A DNA stretch of 64,000 bases from contig NZ_AKJW01000118.1 in assembly GCF_000282135.1 (NCBI RefSeq), forward strand, positions 16,066 through 80,065, in the 5' to 3' direction. Shown piece after piece: positions 8,899 through 17,200 of this stretch. Numbering within the stretch: position 1 is the stretch's first letter; each line of letters starts with the position of its first letter. The notes beneath the pieces were generated by a model, which was not told the origin of the DNA, did not search any database, and worked only from the letters and a program-made list of their open reading frames with translations. The stretch comes from Herbaspirillum sp. CF444 (GTDB lineage Bacteria; Pseudomonadota; Gammaproteobacteria; Burkholderiales; Burkholderiaceae_D). The position numbers were made by a program, and so were the translations under genes.

Positions 8899-9063
8899 TC
8901 ACAGAGAGATAAATAATATCATGCCGGCAAGACGGAAACGCTCGTACATGAAGAGCGACGACAGGAAAACCAGCACTGCGGCTGCAGCAAAGCTTAATTG
9001 ACGAAAAGCCTGGACCTCGCTTTGCCTGTCCCGAACTTTTCTGCTCCCGATTACATAAGTCAT
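8899..9063 (-). CDS. Possible small membrane protein
   Basis: A 54-codon frame begins at ATG 9063 and ends at 8899, 90 bases upstream of the decarboxylase-ligase gene on the same strand. The peptide has a charged N-terminal third and then a long hydrophobic stretch (SFAAAAVLVFLSSLFMYERF and RLAGMILFISL) that could be one or two membrane segments. GAGGAA lies upstream but almost touches the ATG, which is poor spacing. I recognise no family. It could be a leading gene of the operon or chance open frame in the 454-base region between the divergent genes at 8808 and 9263, where nothing else is evident. Confidence 0.3.
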   Translation of the reverse strand: MTYVIGSRKVRDRQSEVQAFRQLSFAAAAVLVFLSSLFMYERFRLAGMILFISL

Positions 9064-9262
9064 TTCCTCAGTCGCAGCTAAGTTTTCTCGCTTACCCTGC
9101 AAGCTCGAGACTGCGGAATCCGGCGTACGGACGTATTTCCGGCAATACCCGCCGCATGGACAAGGGAAGCCGCCAGCGCTGTATAGTCGGCATGGCGTGC
9201 GGCCGAATGGCCGGGTTCGTCCGGCCATCGGACATTTTTCGGGACAAGGAGCGAGGCGCATC

Positions 9263-9925
9263 GTGAGAGTGCTTTTGGTGGAAGACGACAAGATGATTGC
9301 GCAAGCGATCGAACAGGCCCTCAGGGACGCGGCCTATGCCGTCGACTGGGTGAATGACGGTCGCGCCGCGCAGACTGCCATCAAGGCCCAGGAATATGGC
9401 GTCGTCCTGCTCGATCTCGGCCTGCCGCATCTGGACGGCTTTGAAGTGCTGCGCCACATTCGCCAGAGCGAGGTGCCGGTCCCGGTCCTGATCATCACCG
9501 CGCGCGATGCGCTGGAAGACCGCATCCGCGGACTCGACGGCGGCGCCGACGATTACGTCATCAAGCCGTTCGAAATGGGGGAATTGCTGGCGCGCATGCG
9601 CGCCGTCCTGCGCCGCAACGGCGGCAGCGGCAACCCCATCCTGACCAACGGCGCCATCAGCCTGATTCCTTCCACCCGCGAAATCACTTTCGAAGGCAAT
9701 ACGCTGCGTTTGTCGTCACGCGAGTTCGCCCTGATGCAGTCGCTGCTGCTGCGTCCGGGTGCCATTCTGTCGCGCCGCGATCTGGAAGACCGGATCTACG
9801 GCTGGAACGAAGAAGTCGAAAGCAATGCCGTGGAATATCTGATTCATTCCATACGCAAAAAACTGGGCAACCAGATCATCAAGAATGTCCGGGGACTGGG
9901 ATGGATGGTTTCAAAAGAAAAATAA
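9263..9925 (+). CDS. OmpR/PhoB-family response regulator (QseB/PmrA-like)
   Basis: 220 residues from a GTG start. The receiver domain (1-115) has the acidic pair EDD, the phosphoacceptor D51 in VVLLDLGLPHLDG, the switch Thr in LIITARDA and the conserved K101 in DDYVIKPFE. The C-terminal winged helix (about 125-218) includes LSSREFALMQSLL and VEYLIHSIRKKLG, which ends in NVRGLGWMV. AAGGAG lies upstream of GTG 9263; a longer frame from 9197 would precede the receiver with non-family sequence. It overlaps the histidine kinase gene by 25 bases, so the pair is translationally coupled. The signal sensed is not evident. Confidence 0.92.
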   Translation: MRVLLVEDDKMIAQAIEQALRDAAYAVDWVNDGRAAQTAIKAQEYGVVLLDLGLPHLDGFEVLRHIRQSEVPVPVLIITARDALEDRIRGLDGGADDYVIKPFEMGELLARMRAVLRRNGGSGNPILTNGAISLIPSTREITFEGNTLRLSSREFALMQSLLLRPGAILSRRDLEDRIYGWNEEVESNAVEYLIHSIRKKLGNQIIKNVRGLGWMVSKEK

Positions 9926-11280
9926 CGCATTCGCTGCAAGCGCAACTGCTGTTCTGGCTGTCGCTGGTGATCGTCGTCGCCGCGCTGGGCGGGGGTTATT
10001 TTTCGTTCCGGGGCGCCTTCAATGAAGCCTATGAATTCCAGGACGATCAGTTGCGCCAGATCGCCGGCCTGATGGAGCAGCAACGCCCCGCGCCCGGATT
10101 CGTGATTACGGAAATTACCGAAGAAACCGCCGATCCGGAATCCCAGGTCATCGTGCAGGTAATGGGCAAACACGGCTCTGAAATCTCCGTGCGCCATGAC
10201 GAAAAACTCAGTCTGCCGCCGAATTTGCCCGAAGGCATCCAGACCTTCCAGTCCAGCCATCACGCCTGGCGGCTGTTCATCCGCAACCTGCCCAGCGGAG
10301 ACCGGCTGGTGGTCGGCCAGCGCACCGAAGTACGCGACGAGATCGCGCACGGCAGCGGCTTGCGCACGGTGTTGCCGTTCCTCGTGCTGATGCCGGTGCT
10401 GCTGATTGTGGTGAACGTGCTGATCCGGCAAATGTTGAAGCCGATCGCCAAATTGTCGGGCGATCTCGACCGGCGCGGCGAAGCGGACCTGGGCGCCATG
10501 GATGATCGCCACGTGCCGGCGGAGATCCGCCCCTTTACCTCGTCCATCAACGCGCTTCTGCTGCGCGTGGAAAAATCGATGGAGATGCAAAAACGCTTCG
10601 TCGCCGATGCCGCCCACGAATTGCGCTCGCCGCTGACGGCGCTGTCGCTGCAGGCGGAGAACCTGTCCAAGATCGATCTGCCGCCGCCGGCCACGGAACG
10701 GCTGTCCGCGTTGCGCGGCGGCCTGCAGCGCATGCGCACGTTGCTGGAGCAATTGCTGCTGATGGCGCGTTCGCAGGCAAGTCCGCAGGGGCAGTCGCAG
10801 CAGCCCTTGTCGCAGGTCCCGATGGAAGACATGTTCAAACAGGTGCTGGAAGACCTGATGCCGATGGTCGAAGCCAAGAAGCTCGACATCGAAGTGCGCG
10901 CCGACCGCGAGACCCGGTTTCACGGACATGCGTTCGACTGCGTCGTCGTCATCAAGAACCTGGTCGACAACGCCATCCGCTACACGCCCGAATACGGCCG
11001 CATCGTCATGAGCGCGCGCCAGGACGGCAACCAGGTGCTGATCGACATCGAAGACAGCGGCCCCGGCGTGTCGGACGAAGACCGGAAGCGTATCTTCGAT
11101 CCCTTCTACCGCGTGCTCGGCAGCGGCGAATCGGGATCAGGACTGGGGCTGGCCATCGTCAAAGCGATTCTGGATCGCAACGGCGCCAGCATTTCCGTTG
11201 CCAATATGAAGGACGCCGGCCAGACCGTTTCCGGCCTGCGCGTGACGGTCTGCTTTCCCGGCCGTTTTCCAACGGCCTGA
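9901..11280 (+). CDS. Sensor histidine kinase (QseC/TctE-like)
   Basis: 459 residues. A membrane segment at about 14-36 (AQLLFWLSLVIVVAALGGGY) is followed by a periplasmic domain of about 115 residues and a second membrane segment near 157-175. The HAMP-like linker leads to the HisKA box FVADAAHELRSPLTAL, with H239 as the phosphorylated histidine. The ATPase domain has NLVDNAIRYTP (N box), DSGPGV (G1), FDPFYR (F box) and GSGLGLAIV (G2). It phosphorylates the response regulator encoded just upstream. The periplasmic domain is not one I recognise, so the stimulus is unknown. Confidence 0.92.
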   Translation: MDGFKRKITHSLQAQLLFWLSLVIVVAALGGGYFSFRGAFNEAYEFQDDQLRQIAGLMEQQRPAPGFVITEITEETADPESQVIVQVMGKHGSEISVRHDEKLSLPPNLPEGIQTFQSSHHAWRLFIRNLPSGDRLVVGQRTEVRDEIAHGSGLRTVLPFLVLMPVLLIVVNVLIRQMLKPIAKLSGDLDRRGEADLGAMDDRHVPAEIRPFTSSINALLLRVEKSMEMQKRFVADAAHELRSPLTALSLQAENLSKIDLPPPATERLSALRGGLQRMRTLLEQLLLMARSQASPQGQSQQPLSQVPMEDMFKQVLEDLMPMVEAKKLDIEVRADRETRFHGHAFDCVVVIKNLVDNAIRYTPEYGRIVMSARQDGNQVLIDIEDSGPGVSDEDRKRIFDPFYRVLGSGESGSGLGLAIVKAILDRNGASISVANMKDAGQTVSGLRVTVCFPGRFPTA

Positions 11281-11299
11281 AGCGCGTTTCGTGCCTCGC

Positions 11300-11887
11300 T
11301 CAGGGTTTCCTGACAATCAGCCGCTGTATGGTTTTTCCTGAAGACAGACTGGTTTCCGTCTTGTTGAACAACACGTGATGGCCGGCACAGGCATCCAGTA
11401 CGGACTGTGCATCGAAGGCCGCGTACAGGCGCTGATGTTTGTCGCGCTGTGACGCATCGTCGGTGACGCGCCAGCTCAGATACAAGGTGCCGCCGGGACG
11501 AAGGAGCGCCAACAAGCGAGCGGTCGCCGCAGGAACATCACCGGGATCGAGATGCATGATGACGGTCTCGCACAGCACGTTCTGAAACTGTCCGGTCGGC
11601 ACGCCGTCGAGCGCCGGCAACAGGGCGCTCTCGAAGGTCAATGTCGGATAACGCCGCTGCGCCTCTTCCAGCAAACCGGCAGAACCGTCATAACCTGCCG
11701 CATCGAAACCGTTGGCATTGAGCCAGGCGACATCGCGCCCTGCGCCGCAACCGATGTCGGCCGTCGGGCCGGGTGCAAAATGTTCACTCAGCAGCGCATA
11801 CATGTCATCCGGCGCCGGCTGCGCCAGCCAGTCGTCGGCAAAGGACGCGGCGTTGCTGTCGTAGGCATGCAATGTCTGGCTATCCAT
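11300..11887 (-). CDS. Class I SAM-dependent methyltransferase
   Basis: 195 residues. Motif I ADIGCGAGRDVAWL binds S-adenosylmethionine, followed by the acidic loop AAGYDGSAGLLEEA and motif post-II LCETVIMHL; LLRPGGTLYLSWR is the strand before the substrate cap. The family is the Methyltransf_11/25 type and the methyl acceptor cannot be predicted. The ATG at 11887 has AAGGAG seven bases upstream; the in-frame codon at 11932 has no such site. It converges with the histidine kinase (19 bases between stops) and precedes no obvious partner. Confidence 0.85.
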   Translation of the reverse strand: MDSQTLHAYDSNAASFADDWLAQPAPDDMYALLSEHFAPGPTADIGCGAGRDVAWLNANGFDAAGYDGSAGLLEEAQRRYPTLTFESALLPALDGVPTGQFQNVLCETVIMHLDPGDVPAATARLLALLRPGGTLYLSWRVTDDASQRDKHQRLYAAFDAQSVLDACAGHHVLFNKTETSLSSGKTIQRLIVRKP

Positions 11888-11965
11888 AGCGCATCTCCTT
11901 CTCTGAATCCGGTCATGATAGCCGCACTGCACTGTTCTTGCCGGACGGCAGCGACTTTCGTCCTG

Positions 11966-12679
11966 TTACAGCGAGCGGGTGATGCCGCCGTCGATGCGGA
12001 TGTTCTGGCCGGTGATGTAGGCCGCATCGTCCGACGACAGATGCGACACCAGCGCCGCGATTTCGGCGACCTTGCCGTAGCGTCCCATGGGGATCTGTTC
12101 CCGGATGCCCGGTTTCTCCGGCAGGCTGTCGATGAAGCCCGGCAGGACGTTGTTCATGCGGATGTTCTCGGCGGCGTACTTGTCGGCGAACAGTTTGGCA
12201 TAGGCTGCCAGGCCGGCGCGAAACACGCTGGACGTCGGGAACGACTGCGACGGCTCCACCGCCGAGAAACTGGAAATATTGATGATGGTGCCGCCGCCCT
12301 GCCGTTGCATCAGCGGCGTGACCAGGCGCGCCGTGCGCACCACGTTCATCAGATAGACCTCCATGCCGAGCAGCCATTCTTCGTCGCTCAGCTCCAGCAC
12401 TTTTCCCTTCGGACCGTGACCGGCGCTGTTGACCAGCACGTCGATACGCCCCCAGCGGGCCATGCAGGCGTCCACCACTTTTTGCAGATCGTCCGGTGAA
12501 CGATTCGAACCGGTGACGCCGACGCCGCCAAGGCTTCCGGCGAGCGCCTCGCCCTTGCCTGACGACGACAGGATGGCCACGCCGAATCCGTCCGCCGCCA
12601 GTCTTTGCGCCACGCCGGCGCCCATGCCGCTGCCGCCGCCGATGACCAGGGCGACTTTTGTAGAGGATGTTGTGTTCAT
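11966..12679 (-). CDS. SDR-family oxidoreductase
   Basis: 237 residues, enoyl-ACP-reductase-like or 3-ketoacyl reductase-like SDR. The cofactor motif is GGGSGMGAG, NSAG replaces the usual NNAG, and the catalytic serine is in IINISSFSA. The expected Tyr-x-x-x-Lys is not canonical: the segment reads SVFRAGLAAYAK, with Phe where Tyr normally stands. C-terminal IRIDGGITRSL is typical of the family. The ATG at 12679 was chosen because GGCGGAG lies upstream and the Rossmann strand begins a few residues later. The gene has no close partner; a 360-base non-coding region separates it from the FecA-like gene. Confidence 0.85.
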   Translation of the reverse strand: MNTTSSTKVALVIGGGSGMGAGVAQRLAADGFGVAILSSSGKGEALAGSLGGVGVTGSNRSPDDLQKVVDACMARWGRIDVLVNSAGHGPKGKVLELSDEEWLLGMEVYLMNVVRTARLVTPLMQRQGGGTIINISSFSAVEPSQSFPTSSVFRAGLAAYAKLFADKYAAENIRMNNVLPGFIDSLPEKPGIREQIPMGRYGKVAEIAALVSHLSSDDAAYITGQNIRIDGGITRSL

Positions 12680-12929
12680 TGCTGCTCCGCCTTTTGAATT
12701 TGTGAAATCTGCAAGCTTCGATCGCAGGCGACAGCGTACACGATCGCCCGCCGGCTTGCCGGGCGTCATCTTTTACCGCAGGAGAAACGATTTGCGGTTT
12801 TCCACAGTTGTTTTTAACTCGCGTATTTAACCTGTGATTTTTTCGCAACACTTTGACCAATAGCAGGCCGCATACGCTCTTCAAGGCCATACCAGGCAGC
12901 ATGTTCTGCTTGGTATCGAAGATGCAAAT

Positions 12930-12948
12930 GGTTATGATTCTTATTTAG
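12930..12948. promoter_or_regulatory. Weak Fur-box-like site upstream of FecA-like gene
   Basis: The 19-mer starting GGTTATGATTCT agrees with the GATAATGATAATCATTATC Fur consensus at about 11 of 19 positions by eye. It lies 93 bases before the FecA-like start, in an otherwise featureless 12680-13040 intergenic region with AT-rich sequence. Iron control of a FecA-type receptor is expected, but this match is only moderate. Confidence 0.3.
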
Positions 12949-13040
12949 TTACATATCCAAAGAATACTTTTACATGTCTGCCTGAGCCCCTTAATCGCAC
13001 GCCGGCAGCACCACTCGCTTTTATATCAACCGAAACGACC

Positions 13041-15146
13041 ATGACTCCATTTACTCTCCCGCGCTCCGTCGCGACGCCGAGCCGCTGCGCCGTCGCCATT
13101 GCAACCGCTTTGTTGTCCCTGTCCGGCGCGTCGTATGCACAGCAGGCAACGACTGATACGCCCAACACGCTGGAGTCCATCCAGGTCAGCGGCGACTGGC
13201 TGGGCAGCAATAGCCTCGAGACAAGCGTGAAGACTTTCCCGGGAGCGCGCACCGTGGTCAAGAAGAGCGAAATCGAAAGCACCGGCGCCGTCAGCATCGG
13301 CGACGTGATGCGCCGCATTCCCGGCGTGCAGGCAACCGACAATTCCGGCACGGCCGGCAGCGCCATTTCGCTCAATATCGGCGTACGCGGCCTGACCGGA
13401 CGCTATTCTCCGCGTTCGACCATCCTGCTCGATGGCCTGCCGATGGCGGTGGCGCCCTACGGCCAGCCGCAAATTTCGTTTGCGCCGCTCAGCCTCAACA
13501 ACATCGAATCCATCGACGTCGTGCGCGGTGGCGGCGCGGTGCGCTACGGTCCCCAGAACGTCGGCGGCATCATCAACTTCAAGACACGTTCGATCCCGAA
13601 CCAGCCGGGCCTGACCAGCGATGCCAGCGTGCGCTACAACAGTTTCGGCCAGGGCGGCTCCAGCACGCAGTACAGCGCTTTTGCAGGCACGCAGCTCGAC
13701 AACGGCCTCGGCCTGGCGATGCTGTATTCCGGTTCGGAAGGATCGGGATGGCGCGACAACAGCAACGAGCGCCTGAACGATTTCGCGTTGAAGTTCCGCT
13801 TCGAAATCGATCCGAGCTCCGAGATCTACGGCAAGGTGTCCTACTACGACGTGCTCTCCCGCACGCCGGGCGGCCTGACAGTCGCGCAGTACAATGCCAA
13901 TCCGTTCCAGAACACGCGCAAGCACGACTTCTGGTCGGGCAACCGCAAGGCCATCGACCTCGGCTATCTGAACACGATCTCGGACACCAGGGAATTTGAA
14001 ATCCGCACTTACTTCGTCGAAAGTTTCCGCCAAAGCGTGCTGATCGGCAGCTCCACGACCAATTACCAGCATCAGCCGCGAGACTACCAGACCACCGGCA
14101 TCGAACCGCGCTACACGCAACGCTTCATCACCGGCAAAGTCGCCAACGACGTGACCGTCGGCTATCGCTACATCGGCGAGCGCGGCACCGACAAGACCTA
14201 CAATGAGTCCATCGCAACCGGTGTCAATGGTGCAGTTTCTTCATTCAAGAACAGCACCGATGCGCATGCGCTCTATATCGACGACAAGATTGCTTTCGGC
14301 GCATGGCGCATTACGCCGGGTGTGCGTTACGAGCACATCAACTCCAGCCGCATCGATTCGACCACCAACGGCAAGTTCGAAGTCACCAACAACAAGCCGC
14401 TGCCGTCGGTGAACGTGGCCTACCTGTATTCGCCCGAGCTGACGCTGTTCACCAACTACAACACGTCCTTCGGCGTGGTGCAGAACACCCAGCTCAACTC
14501 GCTGTCGGCCAGCAATCCGCTGTCGCCGGAACTGGCCAAGACCGTGGAAGCCGGCGCACGCTGGAAGGGCAACAATCTGTCGGCTGAAGTCACCGTGTTC
14601 GACATCCGCTTCGACAACCAGATCTCGCAAATCCCGGGCACCAATCCTGCACTCTTCCAGAACATCGGCAAGACCCAGCATGACGGCGTCGAAACCTCGG
14701 TCGATTACAGCTTCGACAAAGACGGCGCCCTGCGCGGCCTGAGCCTGTACGCGACCTATGCCTACACCCGCGCCTTGCAAAAGTCGGGGACGACCTCCGG
14801 TCTCGACGTGCCGTTCTATTCGCGCACGACCGACACCATCGGCACACGTTACGAGACGGGTCCGTGGGCGTTCAATCTGTCGACCACGCATCAGAGCCGC
14901 CAGTTCATGGATGTCGCTAATACCATTACGGAAAGTGCCGACGGCAGCGTCGGCGAGATCCCCGGCTTCCGCACCTGGAATGCGCAAGTCAGCTGGAAGA
15001 TCCCCAACGCCAAGGGCTTCGATGTCATGGCGGGTGTCAACAACCTGACCGACAAGCGCTATTACACGCGCAACATCGACGGCAATCCCGGCCGCATGGT
15101 CGGCGCCCCCCGCACGATCTACGTGCAAGGCCGCTACGCGTTCTGA
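13041..15146 (+). CDS. fecA: FecA-like TonB-dependent outer-membrane receptor
   Basis: 701 residues with a signal peptide ending near SYAQQA. TonB box LESIQVSGDWLG is followed by a plug with DVMRRIPGVQATDNSGT and DVVRGGGAVRYGPQNVGG, then a 22-strand barrel ending in YVQGRYAF. The order and wording closely follow E. coli FecA, including APYGQPQ, LLYSG, TPGGL and GIEPRY, so ferric dicitrate or a similar Fe(III)-carboxylate is the likely substrate. Unlike E. coli FecA there is no N-terminal signalling domain, and no fecIR or fecBCDE genes lie nearby. No good Shine-Dalgarno is visible before 13041. Confidence 0.88.
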   Translation: MTPFTLPRSVATPSRCAVAIATALLSLSGASYAQQATTDTPNTLESIQVSGDWLGSNSLETSVKTFPGARTVVKKSEIESTGAVSIGDVMRRIPGVQATDNSGTAGSAISLNIGVRGLTGRYSPRSTILLDGLPMAVAPYGQPQISFAPLSLNNIESIDVVRGGGAVRYGPQNVGGIINFKTRSIPNQPGLTSDASVRYNSFGQGGSSTQYSAFAGTQLDNGLGLAMLYSGSEGSGWRDNSNERLNDFALKFRFEIDPSSEIYGKVSYYDVLSRTPGGLTVAQYNANPFQNTRKHDFWSGNRKAIDLGYLNTISDTREFEIRTYFVESFRQSVLIGSSTTNYQHQPRDYQTTGIEPRYTQRFITGKVANDVTVGYRYIGERGTDKTYNESIATGVNGAVSSFKNSTDAHALYIDDKIAFGAWRITPGVRYEHINSSRIDSTTNGKFEVTNNKPLPSVNVAYLYSPELTLFTNYNTSFGVVQNTQLNSLSASNPLSPELAKTVEAGARWKGNNLSAEVTVFDIRFDNQISQIPGTNPALFQNIGKTQHDGVETSVDYSFDKDGALRGLSLYATYAYTRALQKSGTTSGLDVPFYSRTTDTIGTRYETGPWAFNLSTTHQSRQFMDVANTITESADGSVGEIPGFRTWNAQVSWKIPNAKGFDVMAGVNNLTDKRYYTRNIDGNPGRMVGAPRTIYVQGRYAF

Positions 15147-15172
15147 TAGTTTGATTGGCGCCATGATACAAA

Positions 15173-15202
15173 CCGAAGTACGCAAAGCCCGGCGTACTTC
15201 GG
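15173..15202 (+). terminator. Hairpin after FecA-like gene
   Basis: CCGAAGTACGC and GCGTACTTCGG form a perfect 11-bp stem with an 8-base loop 27 bases after the stop codon. There is no strong U tract, so it may act as a 3' stabiliser or as a weak terminator between the convergent fecA-like and SDR genes. Confidence 0.55.
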
Positions 15203-15253
15203 CTTCGGCCCCTTCCCGTCGGCGCCGTGCGGTTTGCCTCACCTCGCGTCAGC

Positions 15254-16024
15254 TCACATCCGGGACGGCCTGAAACTCTTCGCCAGCTGATTCAGCATGA
15301 ACTCCGGCGCCAGCCGGCTCATCAGCTTGAGCACGTTGCTCAGACCCGGACGAATTTCCAGCTTGCCGGCTTCGATGCCTTTGATCGCATGTTCAGCGAG
15401 CACTTTGACGTCCATCGCTTTCATGTCCTTCACCTCTTCCTTGAACTCGTCCCGGAACAAGGGCGTCTCGGTCCCCGGCGGCGCCAGTTCGATCACCGCA
15501 ACGCTGCTGCCGCGCAATTGCACGCGCAAGGCTTGCGAGTAGGAATGCAGTGCAGCCTTGGTGGCGCTGTACACCGGTGAAGAAGCGAACGGCACGAACG
15601 CCAGTCCCGACGACACGTTGATGATGGCGGCATCCTTCTGCGCTTTCAGGTGCGGCAGGAATTGCTGCACCATGCGCAACGGTCCGCTCAGATTGATGTC
15701 GATTTCGCGCGTGATGTCGGCGACGCCGTGACGCGTGTCGTTGAGATCGAGATTGCGCATGATGCCGGCATTGTTGATCAATACATTCAAGGCGGGAAAC
15801 TGCGCCGTCACCTGTGCGTGCAAGGCGGCAATCGCCCCGGCGTCGCTGACGTCGCTCTGAATGGCGTGCACTTGCGGCAACACGCGTTTTGCCGCGTGCA
15901 ACTTTTCGCTATCGCGGCCGGTGATGATCACGGTGTTGCCGAGCGCGATCAGGCGGCGCGCCAACTCAAGGCCGATACCGCTGCTGCCGCCGGTGATGAG
16001 GATGGTTTTATTCTTCAGTTTCAT
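15254..16024 (-). CDS. DltE-like SDR oxidoreductase
   Basis: 256 residues with TGGSSGIGLELARRL, NNAG, INVSSGLAF and the intact catalytic YSATKAAL. C-terminal ELAPPGTETPLF and the closing region match the DltE/YdfG-like group of SDRs seen in many Proteobacteria; its substrate is unknown. AGGAG lies five bases before the ATG. It faces the HxlR regulator across a 162-base region containing nested inverted repeats, and HxlR proteins commonly regulate the adjacent divergent oxidoreductase. Confidence 0.9.
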   Translation of the reverse strand: MKLKNKTILITGGSSGIGLELARRLIALGNTVIITGRDSEKLHAAKRVLPQVHAIQSDVSDAGAIAALHAQVTAQFPALNVLINNAGIMRNLDLNDTRHGVADITREIDINLSGPLRMVQQFLPHLKAQKDAAIINVSSGLAFVPFASSPVYSATKAALHSYSQALRVQLRGSSVAVIELAPPGTETPLFRDEFKEEVKDMKAMDVKVLAEHAIKGIEAGKLEIRPGLSNVLKLMSRLAPEFMLNQLAKSFRPSRM

Positions 16025-16115
16025 GACTGCTCCTGGGTGAGTCCGATGATGATCGATGGATGAGCGACAAGTTTCGCTTGCCAGAAAACCCGCTGAAACC
16101 CAGTATATGGACTAC

Positions 16116-16169
16116 ACTCTCTTTTAGAAAGTAGGCACTATCAAGTGCGAGAGTTACCGAAAAGAGAGT
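16116..16169. promoter_or_regulatory. Nested inverted repeats, candidate HxlR operator
   Basis: ACTCTCTTTT at 16116-16125 and AAAAGAGAGT at 16160-16169 are perfect 10-base inverted repeats. Between them GCACT (16135-16139) and AGTGC (16144-16148) form a second palindrome. The centres nearly coincide, giving a symmetric block between divergent SDR and HxlR genes. Operator function is inferred from position and symmetry. Confidence 0.5.
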
Positions 16170-16186
16170 AACAGGAGAGCCAGAAA

Positions 16187-16630
16187 ATGAAGATCGCACC
16201 GCCCACCAAAGAACAAATTGCCAAGGCGCACTACTATATTACGCAAGCGCCGCCGCAAGAAATCGATCCGCGCCTGGAAGCGCTCGTCACCGAAGTGATC
16301 GGCCGCGTCGCCGACAAATGGACCATGCTGATTCTGGAAGTACTATCGGAACACGGCGAGTCGCGCTTCACGCGCATCGGCGAACTGGTCGGCGGCATCA
16401 GCCAGAAGATGCTCACGCAAACCCTGCGCCAGATGGAACGCGACGGCTTGCTGATTCGTACCGTACATCCGGTGGTGCCGCCGCGCGTCGAATACAAGCT
16501 GACCGGGCTCGGCATGAGCCTGGGCGCAGCATTTTGCGGCGTATGGATCTGGGCTGCAGAAAACTTGCAAAGCATCGAACAGGCGCGCCGCGAGTTCGAT
16601 CAGAGAGCGAATGACAAGACGGTAAAGTAA
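16187..16630 (+). CDS. HxlR-family transcriptional regulator
   Basis: 147 residues. The winged-helix domain covers about 35-125: VADKWTMLILEVL is the HxlR signature helix, followed by RFTRIGELVGGISQKMLTQ (recognition helix region) and LRQMERDGLLIRTVHPVVPP (wing). GLGMSL replaces the usual T-x-x-G segment. These dimeric regulators often respond to electrophiles or redox stress through a cysteine near the N-terminus; here no cysteine lies in that segment (the only Cys is in AAFCGVW), so a redox mechanism is not supported. GGAGAG lies nine bases before the ATG. Confidence 0.9.
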   Translation: MKIAPPTKEQIAKAHYYITQAPPQEIDPRLEALVTEVIGRVADKWTMLILEVLSEHGESRFTRIGELVGGISQKMLTQTLRQMERDGLLIRTVHPVVPPRVEYKLTGLGMSLGAAFCGVWIWAAENLQSIEQARREFDQRANDKTVK

Positions 16631-16649
16631 ATGCAGAAATGAAAACGCC

Positions 16650-16673
16650 CTGCATTCCTTTCATGGAATGCAG
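16650..16673 (-). terminator. Hairpin with U tract in minus direction
   Basis: CTGCATTCC and GGAATGCAG form a 9-bp stem with a 6-base loop. Read on the minus strand, the stem is followed by GGCGTTTTC, so it fits a terminator for the lipoprotein gene ending at 16715; it also lies just after the HxlR stop on the plus strand. Confidence 0.55.
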
Positions 16674-16714
16674 AGCGGAAGGCAAGCGACGACATTCAAG
16701 CCATCGTCATCAAC

Positions 16715-16969
16715 TCAACGCCAGCCGCGATGCCAGCCGTATTGCGGATGACGCCAACCCCAACCGTAGTGGGCGTGATACTCCCAGACATAGCCCGGTC
16801 CGGGCGATGCATAGGTCGGCTGCACATACACCACGCCCGGTGGCGCAACGTAAGCCGGTTCGACATACGCCGGGCGCACCGATGGCGGCGTCACCACGCA
16901 ACCACTGACGGCTACCACCACGGCCGCCACCGACAACAAGCCTGCGATCCTGATCATTCGGGTATTCAT
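16715..16969 (-). CDS. Small Tyr/Pro-rich lipoprotein
   Basis: 84 residues. The N-terminus MIRIAGLLSVAAVVVAVSGC is a lipoprotein signal with lipobox V-S-G-C, so the mature protein begins at Cys about residue 24 and is anchored in a membrane. The mature part is rich in Pro, Tyr and Val (YVEPAYVAPPGVVYVQP) and ends in aromatic-rich HYGWGWRHPQYGWHRGWR. Proteins of this kind are frequent in Burkholderiales and are of unknown function. GAGGAG lies seven bases before ATG 16969. A longer frame to 17080 would put a hydrophilic stretch before the signal peptide. The stretch 16970-17200 holds only its promoter region. Confidence 0.75.
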   Translation of the reverse strand: MNTRMIRIAGLLSVAAVVVAVSGCVVTPPSVRPAYVEPAYVAPPGVVYVQPTYASPGPGYVWEYHAHYGWGWRHPQYGWHRGWR

Positions 16970-17200
16970 CTTTTTGCTCCTCGTTAGGAAATCGGACAAT
17001 GATGTCAGCCCTATATCAACCGCCCGGGCAGACGCCGGACGCAACAAGGCTGTTACCCTCTTAACGAAGAAAGACCACAAAACGAAGACGGTAAAGTTGT
17101 ATTAATCTGTAAGAAGATTCAGCAGTTTGTCAGACATTGCCAAGAAATAAATTTGCCATGCCGTCATCACCGAACGCGTCTCCGATTGCGCTGTTTCAAT

